Shown: positions 19,760-27,346 of the stretch, in pieces
Layout of the letters: every line of letters starts with the position of its first letter
How positions within the stretch are numbered: position 1 is the first letter of the stretch
Assembly: GCF_000374485.1 (NCBI RefSeq)
Contig: NZ_KB894509.1
Coordinates: 1-42,957, forward strand
Direction of reading: 5' to 3'
Length of the DNA: 42,957 bases
Source: Algicola sagamiensis DSM 14643
GTDB lineage: Bacteria; Pseudomonadota; Gammaproteobacteria; Enterobacterales; Alteromonadaceae
Position numbers and translations under genes: made by a program
The notes under the pieces: model-generated
Database searches by the model: none
Told to the model about the DNA's origin: nothing
Seen by the model: only the letters and a program-made list of their open reading frames with translations

Positions 19760-19823
19760 GTTGTATTGTAACATACAACGATACTCAAATATGTACCAAA
19801 AAGTCGATTTGTGTACCAAATCG
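19760..19823. repeat. Palindromes and direct repeats upstream of the integrase (candidate att/arm sites)
   Basis: Three ordered symmetries occur in 64 bp. GTTGTAT-TGTAAC-ATACAAC at 19760-19779 is a perfect inverted repeat with a 6-bp centre, the layout of a tyrosine-recombinase core site. TGTACCAAA occurs twice, at 19792-19800 and 19812-19820, 20 bp apart (two helical turns), like integrase arm sites. CGATTTG-TGTAC-CAAATCG at 19805-19823 overlaps the second copy. No tRNA or tmRNA end is present here, and I found no second copy of the core in the window. Confidence 0.45.
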
Positions 19824-19874
19824 CGTCCTAAAATCAGTTATTATTGTGGCATGTATTAATTAAAAGGATGTGTT

Positions 19875-21089
19875 ATGTCATTAACGGTTTTGAAGTTAAA
19901 AAGTTTGCATGGCAAACCATATGAAGGAAAGCCAGAAATTTCTGATGGTGATGGGCTCTCCATTAGAATTTCCCCAAAAGGAAAAATTGCGTTTCAATTT
20001 CGGTATCGGTTTGGTGGTAAGCCAGCACGTATCAAATTAGGTGATTATCCATATATGGGTCTAAGTGATGCCAGAAATAAAAGGGATGAATACCTAAACC
20101 AATTATCAAATGGAAAAGATCCTCGCAGCGTAAGAGCTATCCAACTTATAAGAAGAGAATCAGTATCTCTTGATGATTGTATTGATTTTTGGAATAAATC
20201 TTATTGCTCTTTAAAAAGAAAAAACAGTAAAGCAACTTACAGAAGGATTGTAAAACGAATTGATAAAAAATGGCTTGATGTTTGTGTGAATGAACTCGAC
20301 GTTACAGATTTTTCACGGCTATTTTCCCATATAGCGAAACGTCATCGTGAAGATAAAGCTTCTTCTGTTGCCACTGCGGCTCTAACAGAGCTTCGATCAG
20401 TTCTTAGATATTGCGTTAGGCAAGGAAAGATTGAGAATACCAGTTTCGAAGGTTTAAAACTTAGTGATTATGCTGAAAAGCCGCCATCACGAGACAGGGT
20501 ACTAAATGATTCAGAGATAGGCATGCTTTGGATTCATTCTGAAGAAGTGCTATCAATGGAACAACTCATTGCATTGAGAATGACTATTGTATTTGGATGC
20601 AGAAGAGGCGAGCTTGTTACTGCCAGAAAATCTGATTTCAATACAGATGAGCTAGTGTGGACAATTCCCAAAGAGCATACAAAAACAAATAAAGTAATAA
20701 AGCGCCCGATCCCTGCTTCAGTTGAGCCGTTAATCAGTGACTGGATTGATAGTCAGAAAGGCTCTCCTTGGTTTTTCCCTAACAAGAAAAACGAAAATCA
20801 TATATCACCTAAACCTTTGGCAAATATCCCTGGAAAATGTGAAAAGTATCTAGGTATAGAAGACTTTGTATTACATGATTTTAGACGAACAATATCGACG
20901 AGATTAACTGACTTTGGTTGTCCAATTTATATTACTGAGAAAATATTAGGTCACCACCTAGGCGGGATCATGGCTGTCTACAACAAATCTGAAATGCTGG
21001 ATGAAATGGCTAAATGGCTTGATGTTTGGGTTGATCACATTGCTAAATGTGTCGATGACGTGAAACATAAAAATCCAAGGGCTGCTTAA
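19875..21089 (+). CDS. int: Tyrosine-recombinase integrase, P4/DUF4102 type
   Basis: This 404-residue site-specific recombinase has an N-terminal DUF4102 arm-binding domain (about 1-90, DGDGLSIRISPKGKIAFQFRYRF), a core-binding domain (about 95-200) and a catalytic domain (about 205-375). All catalytic residues are visible: R243 in FGCRRGEL, K270 in HTKTN, H334 and R337 in HDFRRT, H360 in LGHH, and Y369 in AVYNKSE. It should integrate and, with an excisionase, excise the prophage to its right. An AAAGGA ribosome-binding site precedes the ATG. Its stop overlaps the stop of the convergent AlpA-like gene. Confidence 0.93.
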   Translation: MSLTVLKLKSLHGKPYEGKPEISDGDGLSIRISPKGKIAFQFRYRFGGKPARIKLGDYPYMGLSDARNKRDEYLNQLSNGKDPRSVRAIQLIRRESVSLDDCIDFWNKSYCSLKRKNSKATYRRIVKRIDKKWLDVCVNELDVTDFSRLFSHIAKRHREDKASSVATAALTELRSVLRYCVRQGKIENTSFEGLKLSDYAEKPPSRDRVLNDSEIGMLWIHSEEVLSMEQLIALRMTIVFGCRRGELVTARKSDFNTDELVWTIPKEHTKTNKVIKRPIPASVEPLISDWIDSQKGSPWFFPNKKNENHISPKPLANIPGKCEKYLGIEDFVLHDFRRTISTRLTDFGCPIYITEKILGHHLGGIMAVYNKSEMLDEMAKWLDVWVDHIAKCVDDVKHKNPRAA

Positions 21090-21101
21090 GTGCAGCCTTG
21101 G
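21075..21101. terminator. Stem-loop at the convergent int / excisionase ends
   Basis: The stem CCAAGG(g)CTGC / GCAGCCTTGG has one bulged G and spans the overlapping stop codons of int (21087-21089) and the leftward excisionase-like gene (21086-21088). It is compact enough to terminate both strands, although it lies within coding sequence. Confidence 0.5.
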
Positions 21102-21376
21102 TGCTCAATGACTTTGCCTCTACCCAAATCATTTTCCCACTGGGCTATATCTTCTTTTAAATAGCGGTTAGGATTACCGTATATTTTGGGCTTTGGAAAC
21201 CCTCTTAACTTCTGCCAGCGACTAAGTGTTGGAGCTGTGATCCCGTACATTTGCAGCACATCTCTGGTGGTACAATAGCGGCAATGTACAGGTAAAGTGA
21301 TCCTCTTCTTCGGTCGTGGCTGACTGACTTGGTAGCTACCGAACTGATAGCTTTGGTGTATTACTGGATAATCCAT
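21086..21376 (-). CDS. AlpA/excisionase-like MerR-type HTH protein
   Basis: The 96-residue protein has a C-terminal helix-turn-helix of AlpA/MerR type: CTTRDVLQMYGITAPTLSRWQ, a wing with GFPKPKIYGNPNRYLKEDIAQWE. Such proteins act as excisionases or regulators of excision in P2/P4- and lambda-like elements. It lies at the distal end of the leftward early operon and next to int, the usual place of an xis gene. The 40 residues before the HTH are basic and carry no recognised domain. A TAGGAG ribosome-binding site precedes the ATG. Confidence 0.75.
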   Translation of the reverse strand: MDYPVIHQSYQFGSYQVSQPRPKKRITLPVHCRYCTTRDVLQMYGITAPTLSRWQKLRGFPKPKIYGNPNRYLKEDIAQWENDLGRGKVIEHQGCT

Positions 21377-21387
21377 CGTTAAATCTC

Positions 21388-21669
21388 CTAACTCGCTTTA
21401 TCAATCGTTTCATTTAGGCCAGCACACAACATCAATTCATGTGTGCCGTTTGCGTCTAATTCAAAGTACTCAGCAATGCGGTGTATCATGCTTTCCGTAA
21501 CCTCGATTCTTCCAAGTTCAATACCGCTCAGATAACTTGAGGTGAGCTGGAGATCCTTAGCCATGATCCCCAAATGGATCCCTTTCTGAACCCTCATATG
21601 GCCTAGCATTTTGCCGAGCTTGGTTTTCTTCATTTGAGAGGTGCTTAACCAGTTTGGTGTGCTCATCAT
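21388..21669 (-). CDS. XRE-family transcriptional regulator
   Basis: The start at 21669 (MMSTPNWL) overlaps the stop of the upstream gene (ATGATG) and gives 93 residues. The longer frame to 21750 lies inside that gene. The HTH (LGKMLGHMRVQKGIHLGIMAKDLQLTSSYLSGIELGR) is of the Xre/Cro type. The C-terminal HRIAEYFELDANGTHELMLCAGL resembles phage-encoded regulators of the YdaS/Xre group. It probably regulates the leftward operon or excision, but the target is not known. Confidence 0.75.
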   Translation of the reverse strand: MMSTPNWLSTSQMKKTKLGKMLGHMRVQKGIHLGIMAKDLQLTSSYLSGIELGRIEVTESMIHRIAEYFELDANGTHELMLCAGLNETIDKAS

Positions 21670-22178
21670 GCTACCTCCATCTCTTGGTAGATTGACCAAG
21701 CTCCACTTATTACAGCCTGAAAGATTTTCCGTTCGTAGAGGTAGTGCCAATTATCTCTATGGGGGACTGCGTGGTGATCACCTCCATATATGCGAGCTAT
21801 AAGCTTTTCATTCTCTGCTAGCCAAATACAAACAAACTGCTTAAAACTGACACTGTAAAGCTTTCTTGCTGTTATTCGGTCCAGTTTCTTATTACGTCTG
21901 AGGTGTAGGATATCTGATTGAACCTTTTCACCATCAATAATGAATTGCTCAGAACCACTCAAGTAAGCTTGCAAGTATTCCACATTCATAGAGCTGATAG
22001 TTTCAATAAATGATGATTCTTCCGACCATACTAAATGACATGTCCAAACTTCATAAGAGCACTTCACCATGAGCTTTCCAGAACTCTGGCCTAGATCCTC
22101 TAAAATCACCGTTATCGGCTCAATCCCTTCAATATTAGAGATGTGTATTTTCGTTACTTGAGATGTTTCGACTTTCAT
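21666..22178 (-). CDS. Phage hypothetical protein, 170 residues
   Basis: This is a soluble protein with no recognised catalytic motif. The central part (KLMVKCSYEVWTCHLVWSE, then EYLQAYL and SDILHLRRNKKL) recalls a family of small prophage proteins of unknown function that have a conserved Trp-rich strand followed by a Leu/Arg helix. The C-terminal half contains GDHHAVPHRDNWHYLYERK. It is translationally coupled to the downstream XRE gene and belongs to the continuous leftward early operon. Confidence 0.6.
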   Translation of the reverse strand: MKVETSQVTKIHISNIEGIEPITVILEDLGQSSGKLMVKCSYEVWTCHLVWSEESSFIETISSMNVEYLQAYLSGSEQFIIDGEKVQSDILHLRRNKKLDRITARKLYSVSFKQFVCIWLAENEKLIARIYGGDHHAVPHRDNWHYLYERKIFQAVISGAWSIYQEMEVA

Positions 22179-22189
22179 CAGTTCGCGCC

Positions 22190-22381
22190 CTATATTCGGT
22201 ATTCGTCTATTAGCTTTCCAAGCTTCTCAGCGAATTCATTACGACTTGCCCCGCATATGTAGAAGTGGCCGGATAATTCGACGGATGTGTCCTGTTCTTC
22301 CTGGTCAATCACTTCAATTTCGTATTCCATGTATACATTGTGCGAAGGCCGTAAACTCTCAACTTTTTTGGTTGGTTCCAT
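22190..22381 (-). CDS. Phage hypothetical protein, 63 residues
   Basis: The start at 22381 (MEPTKKVESL) has a GGGAGA ribosome-binding site. The longer open frame upstream lies over another gene and is ignored. The small acidic protein has two predicted beta strands (YMEYEIEVIDQ and VELSGHFYICG) and a helical end (RNEFAEKLGKLIDEY). Its function is unknown. It sits in the leftward operon, 13 bp after the zinc-ribbon gene. Confidence 0.55.
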   Translation of the reverse strand: MEPTKKVESLRPSHNVYMEYEIEVIDQEEQDTSVELSGHFYICGASRNEFAEKLGKLIDEYRI

Positions 22382-22394
22382 GATGAATCTCCCT

Positions 22395-22685
22395 TTAAAC
22401 ACGCTTGGATGTAAGAAACAATATGCCCATTTGTTGTCTGATAGCTTCATTAGCGCATTGCAAGAATGGGCTATCATCATCCATTTCTTCTCTATGCACC
22501 GCCCATGAGCATTTAGAACATTCGACACCGCAGCAGCCATCGCTTTGAAGTACGTTTTCAATGATACGTTTAACAAGCTTGCCGTTTTTGCTGATCTCGA
22601 ATGTGACCTGAGCATCCAAATCAGCCCACGCTTTTATAGTTGAATTGCATTCTGGGCATGAGAAGTTGTTTTTTAGCTTTGGCAT
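22395..22685 (-). CDS. Phage zinc-ribbon-like protein, 96 residues
   Basis: Two Cys pairs are visible, CPEC (10-13) and CSKC (near 57-60), with an extra CC pair before the second. This suggests a small zinc-binding fold. FLQCANEAIRQQMGIL forms the C-terminal helix. A GAGGA ribosome-binding site lies 5 bp before the ATG, inside the end of the upstream gene (13-bp overlap). The function is unknown; nucleic-acid or protein contact is possible by analogy only. Confidence 0.6.
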   Translation of the reverse strand: MPKLKNNFSCPECNSTIKAWADLDAQVTFEISKNGKLVKRIIENVLQSDGCCGVECSKCSWAVHREEMDDDSPFLQCANEAIRQQMGILFLTSKRV

Positions 22686-22990
22686 GTCTCATCCTCCACC
22701 TTCTTCCCAAAATATGCATAAGGCCCATCCTCATCATGAAACTTCGCGAGCAAGGTTGCGCCGCGAGGAACACGAGGTTTCCATAAAGAGATATCCAGAC
22801 TGCCTTTATCAAACACCTCATCAAGGAGCGCTTTGTCCTTACAGGTGCTTTCCATCCAAACTCCAGTGACCTGAATACCGTTTTCATTCCCCCATTGGGT
22901 GAGAGAATCGTGGTCGAACTCTTTTGGGATATCCGGGTGAAAGTAGATACCGAATTTGTTTGTGTATTCTGCTTCATTTACTTGTCGCAT
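22673..22990 (-). CDS. Phage hypothetical protein, 105 residues
   Basis: This small soluble protein contains YFHPDIPKEFDHDSLTQW and PRGATLLAKFHDEDGPYAYF. I do not recognise the family, but the last part resembles short prophage proteins describing a WxP/ATLLAKF strand pair. A GGAGA ribosome-binding site precedes the ATG. Its ends overlap both neighbours (13 bp each), typical of this compact leftward operon. Confidence 0.6.
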   Translation of the reverse strand: MRQVNEAEYTNKFGIYFHPDIPKEFDHDSLTQWGNENGIQVTGVWMESTCKDKALLDEVFDKGSLDISLWKPRVPRGATLLAKFHDEDGPYAYFGKKVEDETCQS

Positions 22991-23553
22991 GGTATTTCTC
23001 CAATTAAGAGTGGATCCAGATTTACAGCGATATTTGAAGGGAAATAGCTAATGGGTTTGTTCTTCCTCAGTGCTGCGTTTAACTTCTCCACTAAATCCAT
23101 GCACTCGTTGCTGAGAACTTCATCGGCATAGCTGTCCTCTGCCAGAACATCAGTAAGGTGTTCATCTATGTCGATTTCACCTGGGAAACAAGGTTTGCAT
23201 ATATAAAGCCGTAAACTCTCAAGTGTTTCACGGTTTTCAGAAGTGAGCTCTGAGAATTGCTCAGGGTAGAAAAAGTGATCTGTTTTTTCTGAATAAATAA
23301 CATCATTCGGATAAACATCGCGCTTTTCCGCGTTAAGGTACTTTTGGATCGCTTTCTGTTCTTCGCACTGATCGCAATATATCCAATCACTCACATCATT
23401 AGAGCACTCATCGATTTTACACGGACGAATATTACTTGTGATCATCCTTGCTCCATGCTCATCAAACCCCAGAAACCGCTCGCCATGAAACCAAGCTTTG
23501 ACTTCCCTTTGCTCAATCGGTGCATCGTTATAATGAATTTGGTTATTACTCAT
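22978..23553 (-). CDS. Phage hypothetical protein with a possible zinc-binding segment, 191 residues
   Basis: The start at 23553 (MSNNQIHYND) has a GAAAGA-type ribosome-binding site. The upstream extension to 23658 overlaps a better small gene. An early segment holds CKIDECSNDVSDWIYCDQCEEQ, whose cysteine spacing (C, C, C, C) suggests metal binding. The rest is acidic and helical, with EFSELTSENRETLESLRLYICKPC. The function is unknown. It overlaps the next gene by 13 bp. Confidence 0.55.
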   Translation of the reverse strand: MSNNQIHYNDAPIEQREVKAWFHGERFLGFDEHGARMITSNIRPCKIDECSNDVSDWIYCDQCEEQKAIQKYLNAEKRDVYPNDVIYSEKTDHFFYPEQFSELTSENRETLESLRLYICKPCFPGEIDIDEHLTDVLAEDSYADEVLSNECMDLVEKLNAALRKNKPISYFPSNIAVNLDPLLIGEIPCDK

Positions 23554-23570
23554 TATTCTTTCCTTCATAG

Positions 23571-23741
23571 TCAAATGGTCACAAAGATGTTGGACAGCAT
23601 GTATTGCTGCTGATAGAGCATGTTTTGCAGCACAATTGGGTTGTCGGCCTGTTTGCACTCATGCTCATATGGCTTTGTATCAAGCGTTTCCTTGTGCTGG
23701 CTGACCAATTTATCCATGGGTAATTCAAGCGGCTTGTTCAT
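23571..23741 (-). CDS. Small phage protein, 56 residues, overlapping the end of dam
   Basis: An ATG at 23741, inside the last codons of the methyltransferase gene, follows a good GAGGA ribosome-binding site at 5 bp and opens a 56-codon frame. The peptide begins MNKPLELPMDKLVSQHKETL and ends in a Met/Gln-rich helix (NMLYQQQYMLSNIFVTI). It fills the gap between dam (23725) and the next gene (23553), as expected in this gap-free operon. No family is recognised. Confidence 0.55.
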   Translation of the reverse strand: MNKPLELPMDKLVSQHKETLDTKPYEHECKQADNPIVLQNMLYQQQYMLSNIFVTI

Positions 23742-24294
23742 CGTTTTCCTCCATGATGTCGTTTGCGATGGCTTCTAGGAGTCCACGTTCAATTTGAACC
23801 GTATGGGGCTTGCTGGTGGGTGCGAGCCATGGATCGAACAAAAAGAGGGCTGAGCCTTGGGTATTCCCATGCACCCGCTTTTTCGATTCAGCGTTGATAA
23901 AAGAAATACGCCCTTTGGTGATCCGAAGAACATTCACACCCGATTGAGGCCACCAACCGACAGAAGCGGTATCTGGCACCAACATGACGGTGAAGACGCC
24001 TTTTGCTTGTTGCTCTTTCGCTTTATCAACCCAGGGCTGAATATTGGAGTAGGGTGGATTGACCCAGACTTTCTTATCCTGGTGTCCATCCGAGTCCAAC
24101 AGTGCAAACCAATCAATGGACAATGCGTTGTCTTTTTCGCTCAGGAACCTGTGGCACTTTTTGTTTTTATCACTGGCGGCAGCATCCAATTGAAAGGGGC
24201 CGTAGATTTCATCCAATGCGACAAACAGCCAAGGGGGTGTTTCCCACAGGTCACGGATAGATGGCTCAGTTTTTGATTGGTGGCTGAGGCTCAT
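23725..24294 (-). CDS. dam: Phage-type DNA N6-adenine methyltransferase (Dam)
   Basis: The 189-residue protein belongs to the phage Dam family (PF05869 type). It begins RDLWETPPWLFVALDEIYGPFQLDAAAS, where the Asp-rich segment binds S-adenosylmethionine, and has the catalytic NPPY motif (about 80-83, VWVNPPYSNI). It would methylate adenine in phage DNA, often at GATC, for protection from host restriction or for timing of replication. It starts with an ATGA overlap with the upstream gene. Confidence 0.9.
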   Translation of the reverse strand: MSLSHQSKTEPSIRDLWETPPWLFVALDEIYGPFQLDAAASDKNKKCHRFLSEKDNALSIDWFALLDSDGHQDKKVWVNPPYSNIQPWVDKAKEQQAKGVFTVMLVPDTASVGWWPQSGVNVLRITKGRISFINAESKKRVHGNTQGSALFLFDPWLAPTSKPHTVQIERGLLEAIANDIMEENDEQAA

Positions 24295-24605
24295 AACGCA
24301 CCTACCACAACTTTATCTAATGAATGAAGCTGAGAAATCTGTACCGGCTTTGTTTGACCTGAGATCCAAATCACATTTTGACGGTCTCTATTTCTCCATG
24401 CAGGGGAATGCAGTGTGACGAATTCAATCTCATCACCGTGTTGATAGGCCATCCGTTCCCCCTGATCATGCGTCATATTGAATTCACAGAGGATCAAGCG
24501 ATCGATGAGTTGCTTGCGTGTGATCACTTCGGCGTTTTTCCTCTGTTCTGATACATAAGCGGGGAATAGTCGTGTTTTGTGAGCACTTATCGTGATAGCT
24601 TCCAT
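24291..24605 (-). CDS. Phage hypothetical protein with small beta-barrel-like C terminus, 104 residues
   Basis: The N-terminal 50 residues are helical (ITRKQLIDRLILCEFNMT). The C-terminal half (HGDEIEFVTLHSPAWRNRD, then VIWISGQTKPVQISQLHSL) is predicted to be beta-rich. It is similar to the 67-residue protein at 25692-25895, sharing GDEI, the hydrophobic strand, TAAW/SPAW, ISG and a final LHxL. The two are probably paralogous domains. Function unknown. It overlaps dam by 4 bp. Confidence 0.6.
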   Translation of the reverse strand: MEAITISAHKTRLFPAYVSEQRKNAEVITRKQLIDRLILCEFNMTHDQGERMAYQHGDEIEFVTLHSPAWRNRDRQNVIWISGQTKPVQISQLHSLDKVVVGAL

Positions 24606-24614
24606 GATTTCCCC

Positions 24615-25307
24615 TCACTCGTAGTCCCAGATATACAAATCCTCACCATAGGCGTCATCAATCCCGGTGATCATGGTTTTTCGACAGTAAAGCTTGTAGA
24701 AATACTGTGTTAGGGTGTACAAGTCGCTTGAGTTAGCCGCTTTATCTGTGGCCGCTGTCGTATTCTCTCGTACTGAATAGATGTAGTAGCTGTTTGAATG
24801 AGCAGCTCTATCCAGAGAAAGGTGGATATCTTCAAAATCACACCCAGGGTGCTTGAGTGTCAGGTATGTAAAGTCACAAGTTCCTCGTCTCCATTCGAGG
24901 GTGATCTCGCTTTCTTGTTCAGACTCAGCATCACTTCGCCATCTGGTGGTGATCTCTTTAAACACCTCATGAATGTGAATTGCTTCAGGTGCAGCACCCA
25001 TCTTTTCACTCAATAACCGAAGGACCTGTTGCTTGCCTTCCGTTTCAAGGATTTCATTGAGAGTTTCGTTCACGCAATCTGCGAGAAAGTTGTTGTACTC
25101 AGGGAGACTGACCTGCTCTAATGACAAAGCCATTGTTTTGTTGACTAATGATCCAAGTGCTTTGCCAAACTCACCATATGAGCGCATGGATTTATCGACG
25201 ACTTCCTGCACTGTTTTTTCGAGGGCTTTTCTCAGCATGCATTCAAGTGTCCCATCAGCAATCATTTCGTTCATTTTATTGGTGACAACATCTTGCAGTT
25301 CTTTCAT
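24615..25307 (-). CDS. Phage hypothetical protein, 230 residues
   Basis: A long N-terminal helical half (residues 1-110, MKELQDVVTNKMNEMIADG) is followed by a beta-rich C-terminal half (about 140-225) ending YGEDLYIWDYE. No transmembrane segment or catalytic motif is visible. An AAGGA ribosome-binding site precedes the ATG. It resembles no family I know, and its place in the leftward operon is the only functional clue. Confidence 0.6.
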   Translation of the reverse strand: MKELQDVVTNKMNEMIADGTLECMLRKALEKTVQEVVDKSMRSYGEFGKALGSLVNKTMALSLEQVSLPEYNNFLADCVNETLNEILETEGKQQVLRLLSEKMGAAPEAIHIHEVFKEITTRWRSDAESEQESEITLEWRRGTCDFTYLTLKHPGCDFEDIHLSLDRAAHSNSYYIYSVRENTTAATDKAANSSDLYTLTQYFYKLYCRKTMITGIDDAYGEDLYIWDYE

Positions 25308-25369
25308 TGTTCTTATCCTTCAAATTTGAAAAATGGCGGGGAACGCCCCGCGTCTAAACAATCGACAGC

Positions 25370-25657
25370 TTAATTCGTCACCCACGGCTTTGAGTTCATT
25401 GAAAACTTGGTTGATTTTTCAATGAGGCCGTCACCGTTCAAATGGTGTTCTCGTTGCTCAACCTCTTCGATCTGAAACATTTCTTTCAGATTTGGGAATG
25501 GAAGATCAGAGGTAACCGTGAGTTTGAATACTTGGTCATCATCAGGAGTAATGTTTAACCCTTGAACGTTAACCCCGGCACCTTTACCGACCATTTGGAT
25601 CATGAGCCCCAGTTCTTCATGTGAAATATCGGTTGAATGGATAGCTGTTTTCTTCAT
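25370..25657 (-). CDS. Phage hypothetical protein, 95 residues
   Basis: I chose the start at 25657 (MKKTAIHSTDI), which has AAGGA upstream; the longer frame to 25711 overlaps the preceding gene. The acidic protein has a helix-rich start (SHEELGLMIQMVGKG) and a two-strand middle (DDDQVFKLTVTSDLPF). Function unknown. A 62-bp gap to the next gene contains no clear terminator. Confidence 0.5.
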   Translation of the reverse strand: MKKTAIHSTDISHEELGLMIQMVGKGAGVNVQGLNITPDDDQVFKLTVTSDLPFPNLKEMFQIEEVEQREHHLNGDGLIEKSTKFSMNSKPWVTN

Positions 25658-25691
25658 CGTTATTCGTCCTTTATCAGTTCTCGAAATTGTT

Positions 25692-25895
25692 TTACGCCGA
25701 TTTAACGGCATTCAATGGATGTAGATATCCCACCTCAATAGGCTGACGATGGCCTGAGATATGGACGTATGTTTTTCCGTTGCTGGACTCCCAGGCGGCA
25801 GTGCGAATGGTGGTGAACTCCACACACCCTGAATAAGGCTTGAATAGGATTTCGTCGCCTGGACTAAATTGGGCATTGAATTGTTTACTGTTCAT
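25692..25895 (-). CDS. Small beta-barrel-like phage protein, 67 residues
   Basis: The protein is nearly all beta strand: FSPGDEILFKPYSG, FTTIRTAAWES, TYVHISGHRQPIEVGYLHPL. It is similar to the C-terminal half of the protein at 24291-24605 and looks like a KOW/SH3-like barrel, which is inference. It overlaps the end of the upstream gene by 4 bp (ATGA). Confidence 0.6.
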   Translation of the reverse strand: MNSKQFNAQFSPGDEILFKPYSGCVEFTTIRTAAWESSNGKTYVHISGHRQPIEVGYLHPLNAVKSA

Positions 25896-26182
25896 GCTGA
25901 AACGCCTTCTTTCTTTTGGAATTTACGTCCACAAAAACAGCAGTGGCTTGCGAGCATATGTGTTGTGAAATGATTCTTTTTGGAGTAAGGCGTCCCGTCC
26001 TTCTTAGTTTTACGGTAGCTACATGTGATCGCGGGGTTAGATGGCGCTGTTTCGGTATCCGAGAAAATATAAGCGCTATCATTCCAATAAATTTCAACAT
26101 GAGTGGCACCTTCAGGAAGCTCTTGCTGGATCATCTCGGTTCTGGTTTTCAAAATATCTTCGAAGCATGTGCAGGTGTTCAT
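25892..26182 (-). CDS. Phage hypothetical protein with a Cys cluster, 96 residues
   Basis: The N-terminal part includes EGATHVEIYWNDSAYIFSD and the C-terminal part HMLASHCCFCGRKFQKKEG, where CCFC could form half of a zinc site with the HM/SH histidines. Function unknown. It overlaps the exonuclease gene upstream and the barrel-like gene downstream by 4 bp each. Confidence 0.55.
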   Translation of the reverse strand: MNTCTCFEDILKTRTEMIQQELPEGATHVEIYWNDSAYIFSDTETAPSNPAITCSYRKTKKDGTPYSKKNHFTTHMLASHCCFCGRKFQKKEGVSA

Positions 26183-27006
26183 GCGGCCACCTCTGGACGT
26201 TGTTCAAGGGAGAACTCCCAGCCTGGGGTGGGTTTTAATTGAGTTGAAGGCGAGCCGAATACCATGTCGCCACCATCCCGCCAAACAAGGCCATACCGCT
26301 GGGGCTTATTCATGAAATACAGCCAGCTTCCATCCGCATTTCTTGCGCGCCATTTGAAATTATCGGGCGCTTCTTCCCAAGTCGGAGTGGGCTTTTCAAG
26401 GCACAAGAATGCATGGAAGATATTCAGTAATACCTTTGCTTCATGACGTGCATCATGAAGGGCGTGGTGTTTGGTTCCTTCAAATGGGATATCGTATTTT
26501 GGGTCAATCCCCAGAATAAGTCGGCCTAACCAGACTGCGGTGCGAAGGGATTGATTGCCTGAGAACTCCCAAGATGGAGAAAAAAGGACCTTTTTGAAGG
26601 CTGTTTGCAGAATGACATTATCAAAATCGCAGCCATTGCCCATTAGTTGTATTGTTGAGGGGTCAACAAAGTGCTTGATGAGAAAGTTATTGAACTCAAT
26701 TAATGCCAGTTCAAATTGGCCACTTTCTTTGATTGAGTTAGATTTTTCGTACTCTTTCCATGCCGCGGGGTTTGTCTCTTTTTGTTCTTCCCACCAGCGA
26801 ACTGTGCTTGGCATTGCATCTCTGTTGTAAATGGCTTGGTAGTAGGTGTCCGTTACACGGTAAAATTCATCAACGGTTTCTTGGGTAAAGAGGTTTACAA
26901 TGACGCAGCCGATAGAGACGATGGCTGCATTGGGCTGTGTACTGAGTGTTTCAATGTCCACGACAGCCACGAGTGGCGAGATTTTTAATTCATTGAGTGT
27001 TTTCAT
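26179..27006 (-). CDS. DEDDh 3'-5' exonuclease, phage type
   Basis: This 275-residue exonuclease of the RNase T/ExoX superfamily has motif 1 in VVDIETLST (D and E), motif 2 in LMGNGCDFDN (D), and motif 3 in HHALHDARHEAKV (H...D). All four acidic residues and the DEDDh histidine are therefore present, and activity is expected on single-stranded DNA or RNA ends. It is the first gene of the leftward operon, so its upstream region (27007-27346) should hold the operon promoter. The C-terminal 60 residues (WRARNADGSWLYFMNKPQRYG) are an extra domain of unknown role. Confidence 0.85.
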   Translation of the reverse strand: MKTLNELKISPLVAVVDIETLSTQPNAAIVSIGCVIVNLFTQETVDEFYRVTDTYYQAIYNRDAMPSTVRWWEEQKETNPAAWKEYEKSNSIKESGQFELALIEFNNFLIKHFVDPSTIQLMGNGCDFDNVILQTAFKKVLFSPSWEFSGNQSLRTAVWLGRLILGIDPKYDIPFEGTKHHALHDARHEAKVLLNIFHAFLCLEKPTPTWEEAPDNFKWRARNADGSWLYFMNKPQRYGLVWRDGGDMVFGSPSTQLKPTPGWEFSLEQRPEVAA

Positions 27007-27346
27007 TCTTTTATTCCTTCAATAAAGGCGGTACTGCTCAATCTGCCAAGGTCAAAGTTTGTTTATTTACACTTTCAACAACAAAAGTTGTTTAGGTTGT
27101 TTTAATGGTTGATCATGGTGTTTAAATTGTCAATAGAGTTGTTGTAAAAATATATTTATGTAGTATTTTAAGTTGTGGATGTTGATGGAATTGTTTAGTT
27201 CTAAGATTGTTTTTATTGTGAAAATAAGTCCTTAGGTATTACCTTTCATGGGTAATTATGGTAAATATAAACTTAGGTTTTATTTACTTGTGCCCTGACT
27301 TATTGCAGGGTATTAGGTTCTTTTTTGGCTATGGGAAAGATTAGGT
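27007..27346. promoter_or_regulatory. Divergent control region between the leftward operon and the peptide cluster
   Basis: This 340-bp AT-rich region holds no gene. It contains AACAAC-AAAA-GTTGTT at 27077-27092, a perfect palindrome, followed by TTTAGGTTGTT. A similar CAAC-TTTAGGT-GTTG element lies in front of the Cro-like gene at 29215-29229, so both may be operators of the same repressor. A CCCTG...CAGGG stem-loop (27293-27310) followed by a T-rich stretch lies shortly before the ATG at 27347 and could attenuate transcription. I cannot assign exact -35/-10 boxes. Confidence 0.45.

Noticed and set aside
19613-19874. tRNA or tmRNA fragment as an integration site next to the integrase
   Set aside because: I found no cloverleaf or tRNA 3' end. 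The symmetries there are short palindromes only.
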